Shown one piece after another: positions 33,349 through 41,930 of a stretch of 64,000 bases of DNA; position 1 is the stretch's first letter, and each line of letters opens with the position of its first letter. The translations under genes and the position numbers were made by a program. The notes beneath the pieces were generated by a model. It made no database searches. It was not told the origin of the DNA and saw only the letters and a list, made by a program, of their open reading frames with translations. Location of the stretch: the NCBI RefSeq assembly GCF_001824475.1, contig NZ_MHXN01000014.1:159854-223853 (forward strand), read 5' to 3'. Source of the stretch: Phenylobacterium sp. RIFCSPHIGHO2_01_FULL_69_31. GTDB taxonomy: Bacteria; Pseudomonadota; Alphaproteobacteria; Caulobacterales; Caulobacteraceae.

Positions 33349-35286
33349 CTAGACGGTGACCTGGGTCCCCATCTCGACCACGCGGCCCGGCGGGATCTTG
33401 TAGAAGTCGGTCGGGTTGGCGGCGTTCTTCATCAGGAAAATGAACAGCTTGTCCTGCCAGAGCGGCATGCCCGATTGGGCGGAGGGGACCACGCTGCGCC
33501 TCCCTAAGAAGAACGACGTGGCCATGATGTCGAACTTCAGCCCCTGCTTGCGGCACAGGCCCAGGGCCTTGGGCACGTTCGGCTGCTCCATGAAGCCGTA
33601 GCCGATGATGACCTTCTTGAAGTCCTCGTTCACCGGCTCGATCCGCACGCGGTTGTCGTCGCTGACCCGCGGCGTCTCGGCGGTGTGCACCGACAGGATA
33701 ATGTTCTTCTCGTGCAGCACCTTGTTGTGCTTGAGGTTGTGCATCAGCGCGACCGGGGCGGTGTCCGGATCGCTCGTCAGGAAGATCGCCGTGCCCGGCG
33801 CCCGGTGCGGCGCGCGCGCCTTGAGGATGTCGGCAAGCTCAGTGAGCGAAACGCTGTCGCGCCGCGTCTTGTCGGTGAGGATCTGGGCGCCGCGGGTCCA
33901 GGTCCACATGATCACCACCAGGGCCGCGCCCAGGACGAGGGGCAGCCAGGCGCCGTCGAAGAACTTCAGGAGGTTGGACGTGATGAAGACCACGTCCAGG
34001 GCGCCGAAGGCGAGCGAGGCGCCCGCAGCCTGCCAGACCGGCCGCTTCCACATGTACCGCACGATGTAGAAGAACAGCAGGGTGTCGACGAACATCGAGC
34101 CGGTGACCGCGATGCCGTAGGCCGAGGCCAGGTTCGACGAGGTGCGGAACATCACCAGCAGCACCAGGACGCCCACCAGCAGGAAGGTGTTCACCTGCGG
34201 GACATAGATCTGGCCGGCCTGGGTTTCGGACGTCCGCCGGATGTCGATGCGCGGGAACAGTCCGAGCGATACCGCCTGCTGGGTCATGGAGAAGGCGCCG
34301 GTGATCACCGCCTGGCTGGCGATGATGGCGGCCAGGGTCGCCAGCAGCAGGACGGGCCAGTAGGCGACCTCGGGGATCATGTCGAAGAAGGGGTTGGCGC
34401 GGGACTCCGGGTGCGCCAGCACCAGGGCGCCCTGGCCGAAGTAGTTCAGGACCAGGGCCGGCAGGCAGAGGCCCAGCCACGCCACGCGGATCGGTCCTTT
34501 CCCGAAGTGCCCCATGTCGGCGTACAGCGCCTCGGCGCCGGTCACCGCCAGGAAGACGCTGCCCAGGATGATGAAGCCCAGAAAACCGTTGTCGATCAGG
34601 AACATGACGCCGTAGTGCGGCGACACGGCGCGCAGGATCGAGAAGTCGTCCGAAATGTGGAGCAGGCCGAGGCCGGCCAGGGTCAGGAACCACACGGCGG
34701 TTATGGGCCCGAAGAACCTGGCCATGCTGGCCGTGCCGCGCGACTGCACCAGGAACAGGCAGATCAGGATGAACGCCGAGATCGGCAGCACCAGGTCGCC
34801 GGCGCGCGCCGGCACGCCCGGCGCGTCCCTGAGCCCCTCCACGGCGCCCAGCACCGAGACCGCCGGCGTGATGATGCCGTCGCCGTAGAACAGCGCCGCG
34901 CCGAGGACTCCCAGGAAGAAGATGATCCGCGAGCGCCCGCCGGGGCTGACCCGCTGGGCCAAGGCCATCAGGGCCAGGGTGCCGCCCTCGCCCTTGTTGT
35001 CGGCGCGCATCAGGAAGACGACGTACTTGATCGTCACGATCAGGATCAGGGCCCAGGTGATCAGCGAGACCACGCCCAGGACGGCCATCTCGCCGCCGCC
35101 GCCGCCGCGGCTGTGCCCCAGGGCCTCGCGCATGGCGTAGAGCGGGCTGGTGCCGATGTCGCCGAACACCACGCCGACGGACCCGAGCGCCAGCGCCCAG
35201 AATCCTTCCTTCTTCGAGCCGTGCCCGTTCTGGGATTGCGACGTGTCTTCGGACGCCTTTTGAGCGTCGACCGACGGATCAGCCAT
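33349..35286 (-). CDS. kup: Kup-type low-affinity potassium transporter
   Basis: Inner-membrane K+/H+ symporter, 645 aa, about 12 helices plus a cytoplasmic C-terminal domain. Signatures are LGSVGVVFGDIGTSPLYAMR, MRADNKGEGGTLALMAL and FYGDGIITPAVSVLGAVEG. The start at 35286 has GGAGAT upstream and matches the family; the long open frame beyond it is not coding. The gene is divergent from an SDR gene 187 bases away and coupled downstream to a small membrane protein. Confidence 0.97.
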   Translation of the reverse strand: MADPSVDAQKASEDTSQSQNGHGSKKEGFWALALGSVGVVFGDIGTSPLYAMREALGHSRGGGGGEMAVLGVVSLITWALILIVTIKYVVFLMRADNKGEGGTLALMALAQRVSPGGRSRIIFFLGVLGAALFYGDGIITPAVSVLGAVEGLRDAPGVPARAGDLVLPISAFILICLFLVQSRGTASMARFFGPITAVWFLTLAGLGLLHISDDFSILRAVSPHYGVMFLIDNGFLGFIILGSVFLAVTGAEALYADMGHFGKGPIRVAWLGLCLPALVLNYFGQGALVLAHPESRANPFFDMIPEVAYWPVLLLATLAAIIASQAVITGAFSMTQQAVSLGLFPRIDIRRTSETQAGQIYVPQVNTFLLVGVLVLLVMFRTSSNLASAYGIAVTGSMFVDTLLFFYIVRYMWKRPVWQAAGASLAFGALDVVFITSNLLKFFDGAWLPLVLGAALVVIMWTWTRGAQILTDKTRRDSVSLTELADILKARAPHRAPGTAIFLTSDPDTAPVALMHNLKHNKVLHEKNIILSVHTAETPRVSDDNRVRIEPVNEDFKKVIIGYGFMEQPNVPKALGLCRKQGLKFDIMATSFFLGRRSVVPSAQSGMPLWQDKLFIFLMKNAANPTDFYKIPPGRVVEMGTQVTV

Positions 35287-35473
35287 CCAATATCTCCGAA
35301 GGGTCCCGAAAGACCCTCGTTCGCGGCCCGATGCCGTCGCGGCGGGCGCGAATACACCCAATCCGAACGGCGTACAATCGCACGACCTCCGTCGCAGGTG
35401 TCGCAGCCCAGCTTGCGCCTTGAACGGGGCGACTGTCGCTCTAGTTTCGACGCGAACGGTTCGGGGGCCCGGA

Positions 35474-36274
35474 ATGGATCGAAAACTGGCGCTCGTGACC
35501 GGCGCGTCGGCAGGCATCGGGGCCGCCTTCGCCCGTATCCTGGCCAGCCACGGGTACGACCTGGCGCTCACCGCCCGACGGATCGAGCGCCTGGACGCCC
35601 TGGCCGAGGAGATCCGGCTGCGCTGGGGCGTCCAGACCCTGACGGTGGCCGCCGACCTCGCCGAGCCCGAGGCGCCGGGCGACATCCTGGACCACCTGAC
35701 CGCGCACGGCCGCACCGTGGACTGCCTGGTGAACAACGCCGGCTACGGCCTGCCCGGCGGCTACGGCGAGACGCTCTGGAAGGACCAGGCCGCCTTCATC
35801 CAGGTCATGACCACGGCGTCCTGCGAACTGGCGCACCGGGTGCTGGGCGGAATGCGGCAGCGCCGGTTCGGGCGGATCGTCAACGTCGCCTCCCTGGCGG
35901 GGCTGGTCCCGCCGGCGGCCGGCCACACGCTCTACGCCGCGTCGAAGGCGTTCCTGGTGCGGTTCTCCCAGAGTCTGCACCTGGAAGTCGCCGGGGACGG
36001 CGTTCACGTCTCGGCCCTGTGCCCGGGCTTCACCTGGTCCGAATTCCACGACGTGAACGGCACCCGTGAGCTGGCCAGTTCGTCCACGCCGGCCTGGCTC
36101 TGGATGGGCGCCGACGAGGTCGCCGCGGCGGGCTACGAGGCGGTGGAGGCCAACCGCGCCGTCTGCGTTCCTGGTGCGCCCAACAAGGCCATCGCCGCCA
36201 TCGCGAAGGCCGTGCCGGAGGACTGGGTCCTGGGCCTGATGGCGTCGCAGGGCAGCCGCTTCCGCAAGCTCTAG
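35474..36274 (+). CDS. SDR oxidoreductase (DltE/YqjQ-like)
   Basis: 266-aa short-chain dehydrogenase. The cofactor loop is VTGASAGIGAAFARIL, NNAGYG follows, and the catalytic triad is Ser in NVASLAG with YAASK. TARRIERLDAL suggests NADPH. Residues after 190 (CPGFTWSEFHD) fit the DltE-like acyl/steroid dehydrogenase subgroup. The substrate cannot be assigned. ATG 35474 was chosen because it starts directly at the Rossmann fold. Its stop overlaps that of marC on the other strand (CTAG). Confidence 0.9.
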   Translation: MDRKLALVTGASAGIGAAFARILASHGYDLALTARRIERLDALAEEIRLRWGVQTLTVAADLAEPEAPGDILDHLTAHGRTVDCLVNNAGYGLPGGYGETLWKDQAAFIQVMTTASCELAHRVLGGMRQRRFGRIVNVASLAGLVPPAAGHTLYAASKAFLVRFSQSLHLEVAGDGVHVSALCPGFTWSEFHDVNGTRELASSSTPAWLWMGADEVAAAGYEAVEANRAVCVPGAPNKAIAAIAKAVPEDWVLGLMASQGSRFRKL

Positions 36275-36957
36275 TGCCCGTAGGGGTTGGCGACGCCGGG
36301 GCGGATGAAGCCGGTGGTGCTCTCGGCGAAGCCGGCCAGGATGAACTGGATCGCCAGGGCGCAGAGGATCAGCCCCAGAACCCGGACCACGATGGTCAGG
36401 CCGATCCGGCCCAGGATCCTGGTGATGATCGGCGTCGCCAGGAACGACAGGAAGGTGGCCAGCGCCACCCCGCCGATGACGCCCACGCCGATGGCGGCGC
36501 CCTGCAGGCCGAAGCTGCGGGCCTGGCTGGCATAGATCACCACGGTGGAGATCGCGCCCGGACCGATCAGCAGCGGCATGGCGAAGGGCACGATCATCCG
36601 CTCGAACCGCTTGCGGACATAGGCGCGCCCCGTGACGACCGGCGCGTCCGCGGCCTCGGTGAAGGTGGCGGTGAAGTCGTCGCGGGCCATCTCCAGCCCC
36701 AGCAGGAACAGGATGATGCCGCCGGCGATGCGGAACGCGGGCAGCGAGATGCCGAAGAACTCCAGCAGGCTGAGGCCCGAGAAGTAGAACAGCGTCAGGA
36801 AGCCCAGGACGAAGAGCGAGATGTAGAGCGAGATCCACGCCCGATCGCGCGATTTCGCGCCGGCCGTCGCGGCGGCAAACAGCGGGACGTTCCCGACCGG
36901 GTCGATCAGGGCGAACAGGGCGACGAAGAAGTTGACCGCGAACTCGGCCTGGCTCAT
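36271..36957 (-). CDS. MarC-family integral membrane protein
   Basis: 228-aa inner-membrane protein with six hydrophobic helices. MarC/UPF0056 motifs are FFVALFALIDPVGNVPLF at the N-terminus and FAMPLLIGPGAISTVVIYAS in the middle. The family was once linked to multiple antibiotic resistance, but that role has been withdrawn; transport activity is unproven. It is divergent from pyrF (64 bases between starts) and convergent with the SDR gene. Confidence 0.93.
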   Translation of the reverse strand: MSQAEFAVNFFVALFALIDPVGNVPLFAAATAGAKSRDRAWISLYISLFVLGFLTLFYFSGLSLLEFFGISLPAFRIAGGIILFLLGLEMARDDFTATFTEAADAPVVTGRAYVRKRFERMIVPFAMPLLIGPGAISTVVIYASQARSFGLQGAAIGVGVIGGVALATFLSFLATPIITRILGRIGLTIVVRVLGLILCALAIQFILAGFAESTTGFIRPGVANPYGH

Positions 36958-37021
36958 GTCAGGGTCTTAGCCCAATTCGAAGACGGCGGGCCACCCTGCC
37001 GCCCAACCCGGAGCCAGAACC

Positions 37022-37747
37022 ATGGCCGCCGCAACCGTGCTCGCGCAACCGTCCGTGAAGGCCGATCCGCGCCTGATCATTCCGCTGGACCTGCCCTCGG
37101 TGGCCGAGGCGCGGGCGATGGTCGAGGCCCTGGGCGAGGCCGTCGCCTTCTACAAGGTCGGCCTGGAGCTGTTCGCCGGCGGCGAGGGCATGACCCTGGC
37201 CCGCGAGCTGAAGGCGGCCGGCAAGCAGGTGTTCCTGGACTGGAAGCTGCACGACATCGGCACCACGGTGCAGCGCGCGACCGCGGTGCTGGCCGGCTCG
37301 GGCTGCGACTTCCTGACGGTGCACGGCGAGCCCCAGGTGATGGCCTCGGCGGTGCGGGGCCGGGGGGCGTCGAACCTCAAAATCCTCGCCGTGACCGTGC
37401 TGACCAGCCTGACGGACGAAGACCTGATCGAGACCGGCTACCACGAGACCGCCCGCGCCCTGGTCGAGCGCCGCATCCACCAGGCCATTGCCGCCGGCTG
37501 CGACGGGGTGATCGCCAGCCCGCACGAGGCCGAGCTGGCGCGCAAGCTCGGCGGCAAGGACTTCCTCGTGGTGACCCCGGGCGTACGCCCCGACTGGGCC
37601 GCCAAGAACGACCAGGCGCGCGCCGCGACACCCTCCGACGCCCTGAAGGCCGGCGCCAGCCACATCGTCTGCGGCCGTCCCATCACCGCCGCCAACGATC
37701 CCCAGGCCGCCGCCCGGCGCGTGGCGGCGGAGATGCTAGGGGTTTAA
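37022..37747 (+). CDS. pyrF: Orotidine 5'-phosphate decarboxylase
   Basis: Makes UMP in de novo pyrimidine synthesis (cytoplasm), 241 aa. The active-site D-x-K-x-x-D motif is FLDWKLHDIGTTV. The substrate-phosphate loop includes VTPGVRPDW and the C-terminal CGRPI. The N-terminus is about ten residues longer than the classic enzyme before LIIPLDL. It is followed by a 113-base hairpin-rich spacer before the convergent DUF1674 gene. Confidence 0.97.
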   Translation: MAAATVLAQPSVKADPRLIIPLDLPSVAEARAMVEALGEAVAFYKVGLELFAGGEGMTLARELKAAGKQVFLDWKLHDIGTTVQRATAVLAGSGCDFLTVHGEPQVMASAVRGRGASNLKILAVTVLTSLTDEDLIETGYHETARALVERRIHQAIAAGCDGVIASPHEAELARKLGGKDFLVVTPGVRPDWAAKNDQARAATPSDALKAGASHIVCGRPITAANDPQAAARRVAAEMLGV

Positions 37748-37757
37748 CGAGCCGCTT

Positions 37758-37858
37758 CCTCCCCGTCGGGGGAGGCGGCCCGAAGGGAAGGGGGGTCTCC
37801 AGGGCCGTTGAAGACCCCCTCAGTCGGCATTCGCCGACAGCTCCCCCGACGGGGGAGC
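37758..37858. repeat. Multi-hairpin palindromic element between convergent pyrF and DUF1674
   Basis: The spacer holds CCTCCCCGTCGGGGGAGG at 37758-37775 and its near copy GCTCCCCCGACGGGGGAGC at 37840-37858, each self-palindromic and also able to pair with each other across the element. Between them lie a GGGGGTCT/AGACCCCC stem (37791-37798 with 37812-37819) and a TCGGC/GCCGA stem (37824-37837). This looks like a REP/CIR-type dispersed intergenic element and may terminate both genes. Copy number elsewhere cannot be judged here. Confidence 0.7.
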
Positions 37859-37860
37859 AA

Positions 37861-38055
37861 TCAAAAATCCACCGCGATGCCCTTGCGCTCCCAGTCGCCA
37901 AAGCGGGTGGGCTCGGGGCCCTTGGGGCCGCCTTCTTCATAGGCGCGGGCGGCCTCAGCCTCGGCGGCGTGGCGGGCGGCGGCCTCTTCCAGGGCGCGGC
38001 GGGCGGCGGGCGTCAGCGCCTTGTCGGGGGCGGCGTTGGGCGGGAGATCGTCCAT
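37861..38055 (-). CDS. DUF1674 / SDHAF4-like protein
   Basis: 64-aa protein with the DUF1674 C-terminal signature GGPKGPEPTRFGDWERKGI and terminal VDF. The mitochondrial relative SDHAF4 helps assemble succinate dehydrogenase by protecting the flavinated subunit, so a similar role in this bacterium is plausible. The N-terminal part is Ala/Glu-rich helix. It is divergent from rsmB with 52 bases between starts. No sdh gene is nearby. Confidence 0.85.
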   Translation of the reverse strand: MDDLPPNAAPDKALTPAARRALEEAAARHAAEAEAARAYEEGGPKGPEPTRFGDWERKGIAVDF

Positions 38056-38107
38056 GCCCTTGATCTAATCCCTTGCGCGCGCCGGCCCAAGAGGGCACGC
38101 CGCCGCC

Positions 38108-39397
38108 GTGACTTCGACCGATACGCCTGAAGACGTCCGCGGCCTGCCCGCACGCGCCGCCGCCCTCGACCTCCTGACCACCGCCCTGTCGCGGCGGGCG
38201 GGTCTGGACGAAGGGCTTTCGCACCCGGCCCTCGCGGCGCTGGAGCCGCGGGACCGCGCTTTCGCCCGCGCCCTGGTGATGGCCACCCTGCGCTGGCTGG
38301 GACCCATCGACACCGCCCTGCAGGCGCGACTGAAGAAGGCGCCGCCCGAGCGGATCGTGAACGTGCTGCGCCTGGGCGCGGCCCAGCTGCTGGTGCTGAA
38401 GACGCCGGCGCACGCGGCGGTGGGGGCGACGGTCGATCTGGCCGCCGCCCAGAAGGGCGGGGCGGCGCTGAAAGGACTGGTCAACGCCGTGCTGCGCGGC
38501 CTGACGCGCGAGCCGCCGAACCTCGACGATCCCGACCTGATGGCGCCCACCTGGCTGGCCGCACGGTGGCGTGCCGCCTATGGCCCGGACAACGCCGCCG
38601 CCATCGCCGCCCTGATCGGCGCGGAGCCTGCGACCGATGTGACGCCCAAGGCTGACGCGGGCGACCTGGCGTCCGCGCTGGAGGCCGAGCCCCTGCCGGG
38701 CGGCAGCCTGCGCGTGGGGCTGAAGGGCGAGGTCTCGACGTGGCCCGGCTTCGCCGAAGGCCGCTGGTGGGTGCAGGACGCCTCGGCCGCCATCCCCGCG
38801 CGGCTACTGGGGGTGAAGGCCGGAGAGACTGCGCTGGACATGTGCGCCGCGCCGGGTGGCAAGACGCTACAGCTCGCCGAGGCGGGCGCGAAGGTAACCG
38901 CCCTCGACCGCTCGGCCGGCCGCATCAAGCGGGTGTCCGAGAACCTCGCCCGCACCGGGCTCACCGCCGAGGTGGTGGTCGCCGACGGTGCGGACTGGAG
39001 CGACGGGCGGACCTTCGACGGCGTGCTGCTGGACGCGCCCTGCTCGGCCACCGGCACCTTCCGCCGCCACCCCGACATGCTGTGGGTGGCGAGCCCGGCG
39101 GACATCCCCAAGCTCTCCAGCGTCCAGACCCGGCTGCTGGCCAGCGCCGCCAGGCGGGTGAAGCCCGGCGGCCGGCTGGTCTACTGCGTCTGCTCGCTGG
39201 AGCTGGAGGAGGGCGAAGGCCAGGTGGCTACCTTCCTGTCGCGCCATCCCGACTTCGCCCTCGAGCCGATGACGCCCGGCGAAGGCGGGGCGCCCGAGGC
39301 CAGCCTGCGCGCGGACGGGACCCTGCGGATCCTGCCGCAACATCGCGCGGGCGGGACGGACGGCTTCTACGTCGCCCGGATGAGGCGGCAGGCGTGA
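38108..39397 (+). CDS. rsmB: RsmB-type 16S rRNA (cytosine-C5) methyltransferase
   Basis: 429-aa enzyme. An N-terminal NusB-like RNA-binding domain (~1-140, LGAAQLLVLKTPAHAAVGATV) precedes a Rossmann methyltransferase domain. The SAM loop is ALDMCAAPGGKTLQLAE. The two catalytic Cys lie in LDAPCSATGTFRRHPDMLW and YCVCSLELEEGEG. It starts with GTG and no clear Shine-Dalgarno. First of four plus-strand genes (rsmB, rpe, heparinase-like, purH). It probably methylates C967 of 16S rRNA (family inference). Confidence 0.94.
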   Translation: MTSTDTPEDVRGLPARAAALDLLTTALSRRAGLDEGLSHPALAALEPRDRAFARALVMATLRWLGPIDTALQARLKKAPPERIVNVLRLGAAQLLVLKTPAHAAVGATVDLAAAQKGGAALKGLVNAVLRGLTREPPNLDDPDLMAPTWLAARWRAAYGPDNAAAIAALIGAEPATDVTPKADAGDLASALEAEPLPGGSLRVGLKGEVSTWPGFAEGRWWVQDASAAIPARLLGVKAGETALDMCAAPGGKTLQLAEAGAKVTALDRSAGRIKRVSENLARTGLTAEVVVADGADWSDGRTFDGVLLDAPCSATGTFRRHPDMLWVASPADIPKLSSVQTRLLASAARRVKPGGRLVYCVCSLELEEGEGQVATFLSRHPDFALEPMTPGEGGAPEASLRADGTLRILPQHRAGGTDGFYVARMRRQA

Positions 39398-39466
39398 GCG
39401 CGGCGTCATGGGCCTTCGCTGCCACGCGTGATTGGCAGTAGGGCCCGCATCAGGCTAAGCGGAACC

Positions 39467-40126
39467 ATGGCCAGCAGGACCATCATCGCCCCTTCGATCC
39501 TCGCCTCCGACTTCGCGCGGCTGGGGGAGGAGGTTGCCGCCATCGAGGCCGCCGGCGCCGACTGGGTGCATGTGGACGTGATGGACGGCCACTTCGTGCC
39601 GAACATCACGATCGGGCCGGACGTGGTGAAGGCGCTGCGGCCACATGCCAAGATCCCGTTCGACTGCCACCTGATGATCGCCCCGGCCGACCCGTATATC
39701 GAGGCCTTCGTGAACGCCGGGGCCGACTACGTCAGCGTCCACCCCGAGGCGGGGCCACACCTGAACCGGACGCTGAAGCAGATCCGCAAGCTGGGGGCGA
39801 AGGCCGGCGTGGTGTTCAACCCCTCGACCGACCCGTCGGTGATCCAGTGGATGATGGACGAGATCGACCTGATCCTGGTCATGTCGATCAACCCGGGCTT
39901 CGGCGGCCAGACGTTCATGCACTCCCAGCTTCGCAAGATCGAGGCGCTGCGGAAGATGATCGACGCCGAGGGCCGGGACATCCCGCTCGAGGTGGACGGC
40001 GGGGTCACGCCTGAGACCGCGCCCCTGTGCATCGCCGCGGGGGCCACGGCCCTGGTGGCCGGAACCGCCGTCTTCCGCGGCGGGGCGGAGCTTTACGCCG
40101 CCAACATCGCCGCCCTCCGGGGCTGA
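39467..40126 (+). CDS. rpe: Ribulose-phosphate 3-epimerase
   Basis: Interconverts ribulose-5-P and xylulose-5-P in the pentose phosphate pathway, 219 aa. TIM-barrel motifs are IAPSILASDFARL, HVDVMDGHFVPNITIG, FDCHLMI, MSINPGFGGQTF and EVDGGVTPE, with metal-binding His and Asp residues intact. ATG 39467 matches the family; the frame is open 39 bases upstream. It is 7 bases before the heparinase-like gene, so both are probably on one transcript. Confidence 0.97.
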   Translation: MASRTIIAPSILASDFARLGEEVAAIEAAGADWVHVDVMDGHFVPNITIGPDVVKALRPHAKIPFDCHLMIAPADPYIEAFVNAGADYVSVHPEAGPHLNRTLKQIRKLGAKAGVVFNPSTDPSVIQWMMDEIDLILVMSINPGFGGQTFMHSQLRKIEALRKMIDAEGRDIPLEVDGGVTPETAPLCIAAGATALVAGTAVFRGGAELYAANIAALRG

Positions 40127-40133
40127 GCCGCCC

Positions 40134-41816
40134 TTGGCCGGGCTCCGCGCGCCACCGCTTCCCGGCCGCCACCTGGCGCGGGCCCTGGTCGTCGGCGGCG
40201 GGCGGATCCTGACGGAGGAGTGGCGCAGCGCGGCCCTCAACCGATGGCTTACCGCCCGGCCGCGGCCCACCGGCTTTAGCCTGCAGCCGCGCGACTTCCG
40301 CCCGGCGGACGCTGAGGCCGGCCGCGCCATCCTGGCCGGCGCCTTCGTCCACGACGGCGTGACCTTGGTGGTGGGCGTGCGGGGGGATCCCTGGGACCGT
40401 CCCAGCCCGACGAAGGCCTTCGCCGAGGCCCTGCACCGGTTCGACTGGCTGCCCGACCTGATCGCCGCCGGCCCGGAGGGGGCGGCCGAGGCCCTGCGCC
40501 TGGTGCTGGACTGGCGCCGGGTATTCGGAACCTGGAACGCGTTTTCCTGGGCGCCGGAGGTCATGGCGCGCCGGGTGTTCAACCTGGCCTGCGCGGGGCC
40601 GCTGCTGGCTGCCCGTGCGTCCGAGGCCGAGACGGCGAAGATCGCCGGCGACCTGGCCCGGCAGGCGCGCGACCTCCTGGGGCCGGGCAGCGTGGCGACG
40701 GCGGCCGAGCGGGCGGCTTGCGCGGCGGTGGCTGGGGTCTCCCTGCGCGGGCCGGCAGGCAAGCGGCTGCTGGACCGGGCGCTGGGCAAGCTGGGCCGCG
40801 CGCTGGACCTGACCGTCGGGGCCGAGGGCGGCCACGCCTCGCGCCGCCCCGACCTGGCGCTGGAGCTGCTGTTCGATCTGCAGACCCTCGACGAGGCCAT
40901 GGTCCAGCGCGGCCTGGCCGCTCCCGACGCCGTGCAGCGGGCGATCGACCGCCTGGCCGCGACCGTGCGCTTCTTCACCCTGGCCGATGGAGCCCTCGCG
41001 GCTTTTCACGGCGGGGCGGCGCGTTCGGCGTCCTATGTGGCGGCGGCCCGCGCACAGGACGAGACCGGCGACCGTCCGGCGGCCAACGACCTCGGCGGCT
41101 ACCAGCGGCTCGAGGCGCGCACATTGGAAATCGTGGCGGACGCCGCCCCGCCGCCCCGCGGCGCCTGGAGCGAGCACGCCTGCGACCAGCCGCTGGCGAT
41201 GCAGGTGCTGGTGGGCGGCCGCCGGCTGATCGACGCGGGCGCCGGGCGGGGGATCGCCAGCGCCTGCACGGTCGAGGTGGGCGAACTGCCTGACGCGCGC
41301 GTGCTGCGGGGCTTTCCCGCCCGGGTGTTGGGTGCGCGCCTGGCCGCGCCCGCCGCAGCGGTGAACGCCCAGCGGCACGAGGCTCCCGGCGCCGTGTGGC
41401 TGGATCTCGCGCACCATGGCTGGATGGCGAAGCACGGGCTGGTGCACCAGCGGCGGCTCTACCTCGACACCCAGGCCGGCGAGCTGCGGGGCGAGGACCG
41501 GTTGACGCCCACCGCCCGGGCGCAGGGTCCCGACGGCCGGCACTTCGTCCCCTACGCCCTGCGCTTCCCGCTGCACCCCGGCGTGCAGGCGCTGGTGTCG
41601 CAGGACAGGCGGAGCGTGCTGCTGCGTCCGATCAGCGGCCACGAGGGGTGGATCCTGCGTAACGACGCCCTCGACATCGCTTTGGAACCTCTGGCCGGCG
41701 GGCGGGGCCTGCAGCTCGTGCTGCGGGGCCAGCGGCGGGCGGACTCCGGCGCCCGGGTGCGGTGGAAGCTCGCGCCGGCCCGCCAGCAGATTGACGGGCC
41801 GAAGGCGCAGGCGTAA
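40134..41816 (+). CDS. Heparinase II/III-family protein
   Basis: 560-aa protein with an (alpha/alpha) toroid N-terminal half (WNAFSWAPEVMARRVFNLAC) and a beta-sandwich C-terminal half (GAVWLDLAHHGWMAKHGLVHQRRL with the LDT that follows; HFVPYALRFPLHPGVQ). Homologues of this type are common next to rsmB and purH in Caulobacterales and may cleave uronate-containing polysaccharide. No signal peptide is obvious, which is odd for a polysaccharide lyase. The start is TTG, 7 bases after rpe, without a good Shine-Dalgarno, so the N-terminus is uncertain. Confidence 0.85.
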   Translation: MAGLRAPPLPGRHLARALVVGGGRILTEEWRSAALNRWLTARPRPTGFSLQPRDFRPADAEAGRAILAGAFVHDGVTLVVGVRGDPWDRPSPTKAFAEALHRFDWLPDLIAAGPEGAAEALRLVLDWRRVFGTWNAFSWAPEVMARRVFNLACAGPLLAARASEAETAKIAGDLARQARDLLGPGSVATAAERAACAAVAGVSLRGPAGKRLLDRALGKLGRALDLTVGAEGGHASRRPDLALELLFDLQTLDEAMVQRGLAAPDAVQRAIDRLAATVRFFTLADGALAAFHGGAARSASYVAAARAQDETGDRPAANDLGGYQRLEARTLEIVADAAPPPRGAWSEHACDQPLAMQVLVGGRRLIDAGAGRGIASACTVEVGELPDARVLRGFPARVLGARLAAPAAAVNAQRHEAPGAVWLDLAHHGWMAKHGLVHQRRLYLDTQAGELRGEDRLTPTARAQGPDGRHFVPYALRFPLHPGVQALVSQDRRSVLLRPISGHEGWILRNDALDIALEPLAGGRGLQLVLRGQRRADSGARVRWKLAPARQQIDGPKAQA

Positions 41817-41930
41817 GGCGCGCCCATTCCGCGTGACTGGCGACTAAAGGTGGGCGACCACCGGGGAGCGCGGACTGCAGACCGCCGCGCGCCTGGGCAT
41901 TTTCCTGATCGAACCTCAGAGGAGAATGCC

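Noticed and set aside
37758..37858. Palindromes as a short CRISPR array
   Set aside because: Only two related units, each internally palindromic, without regular spacers or cas genes.
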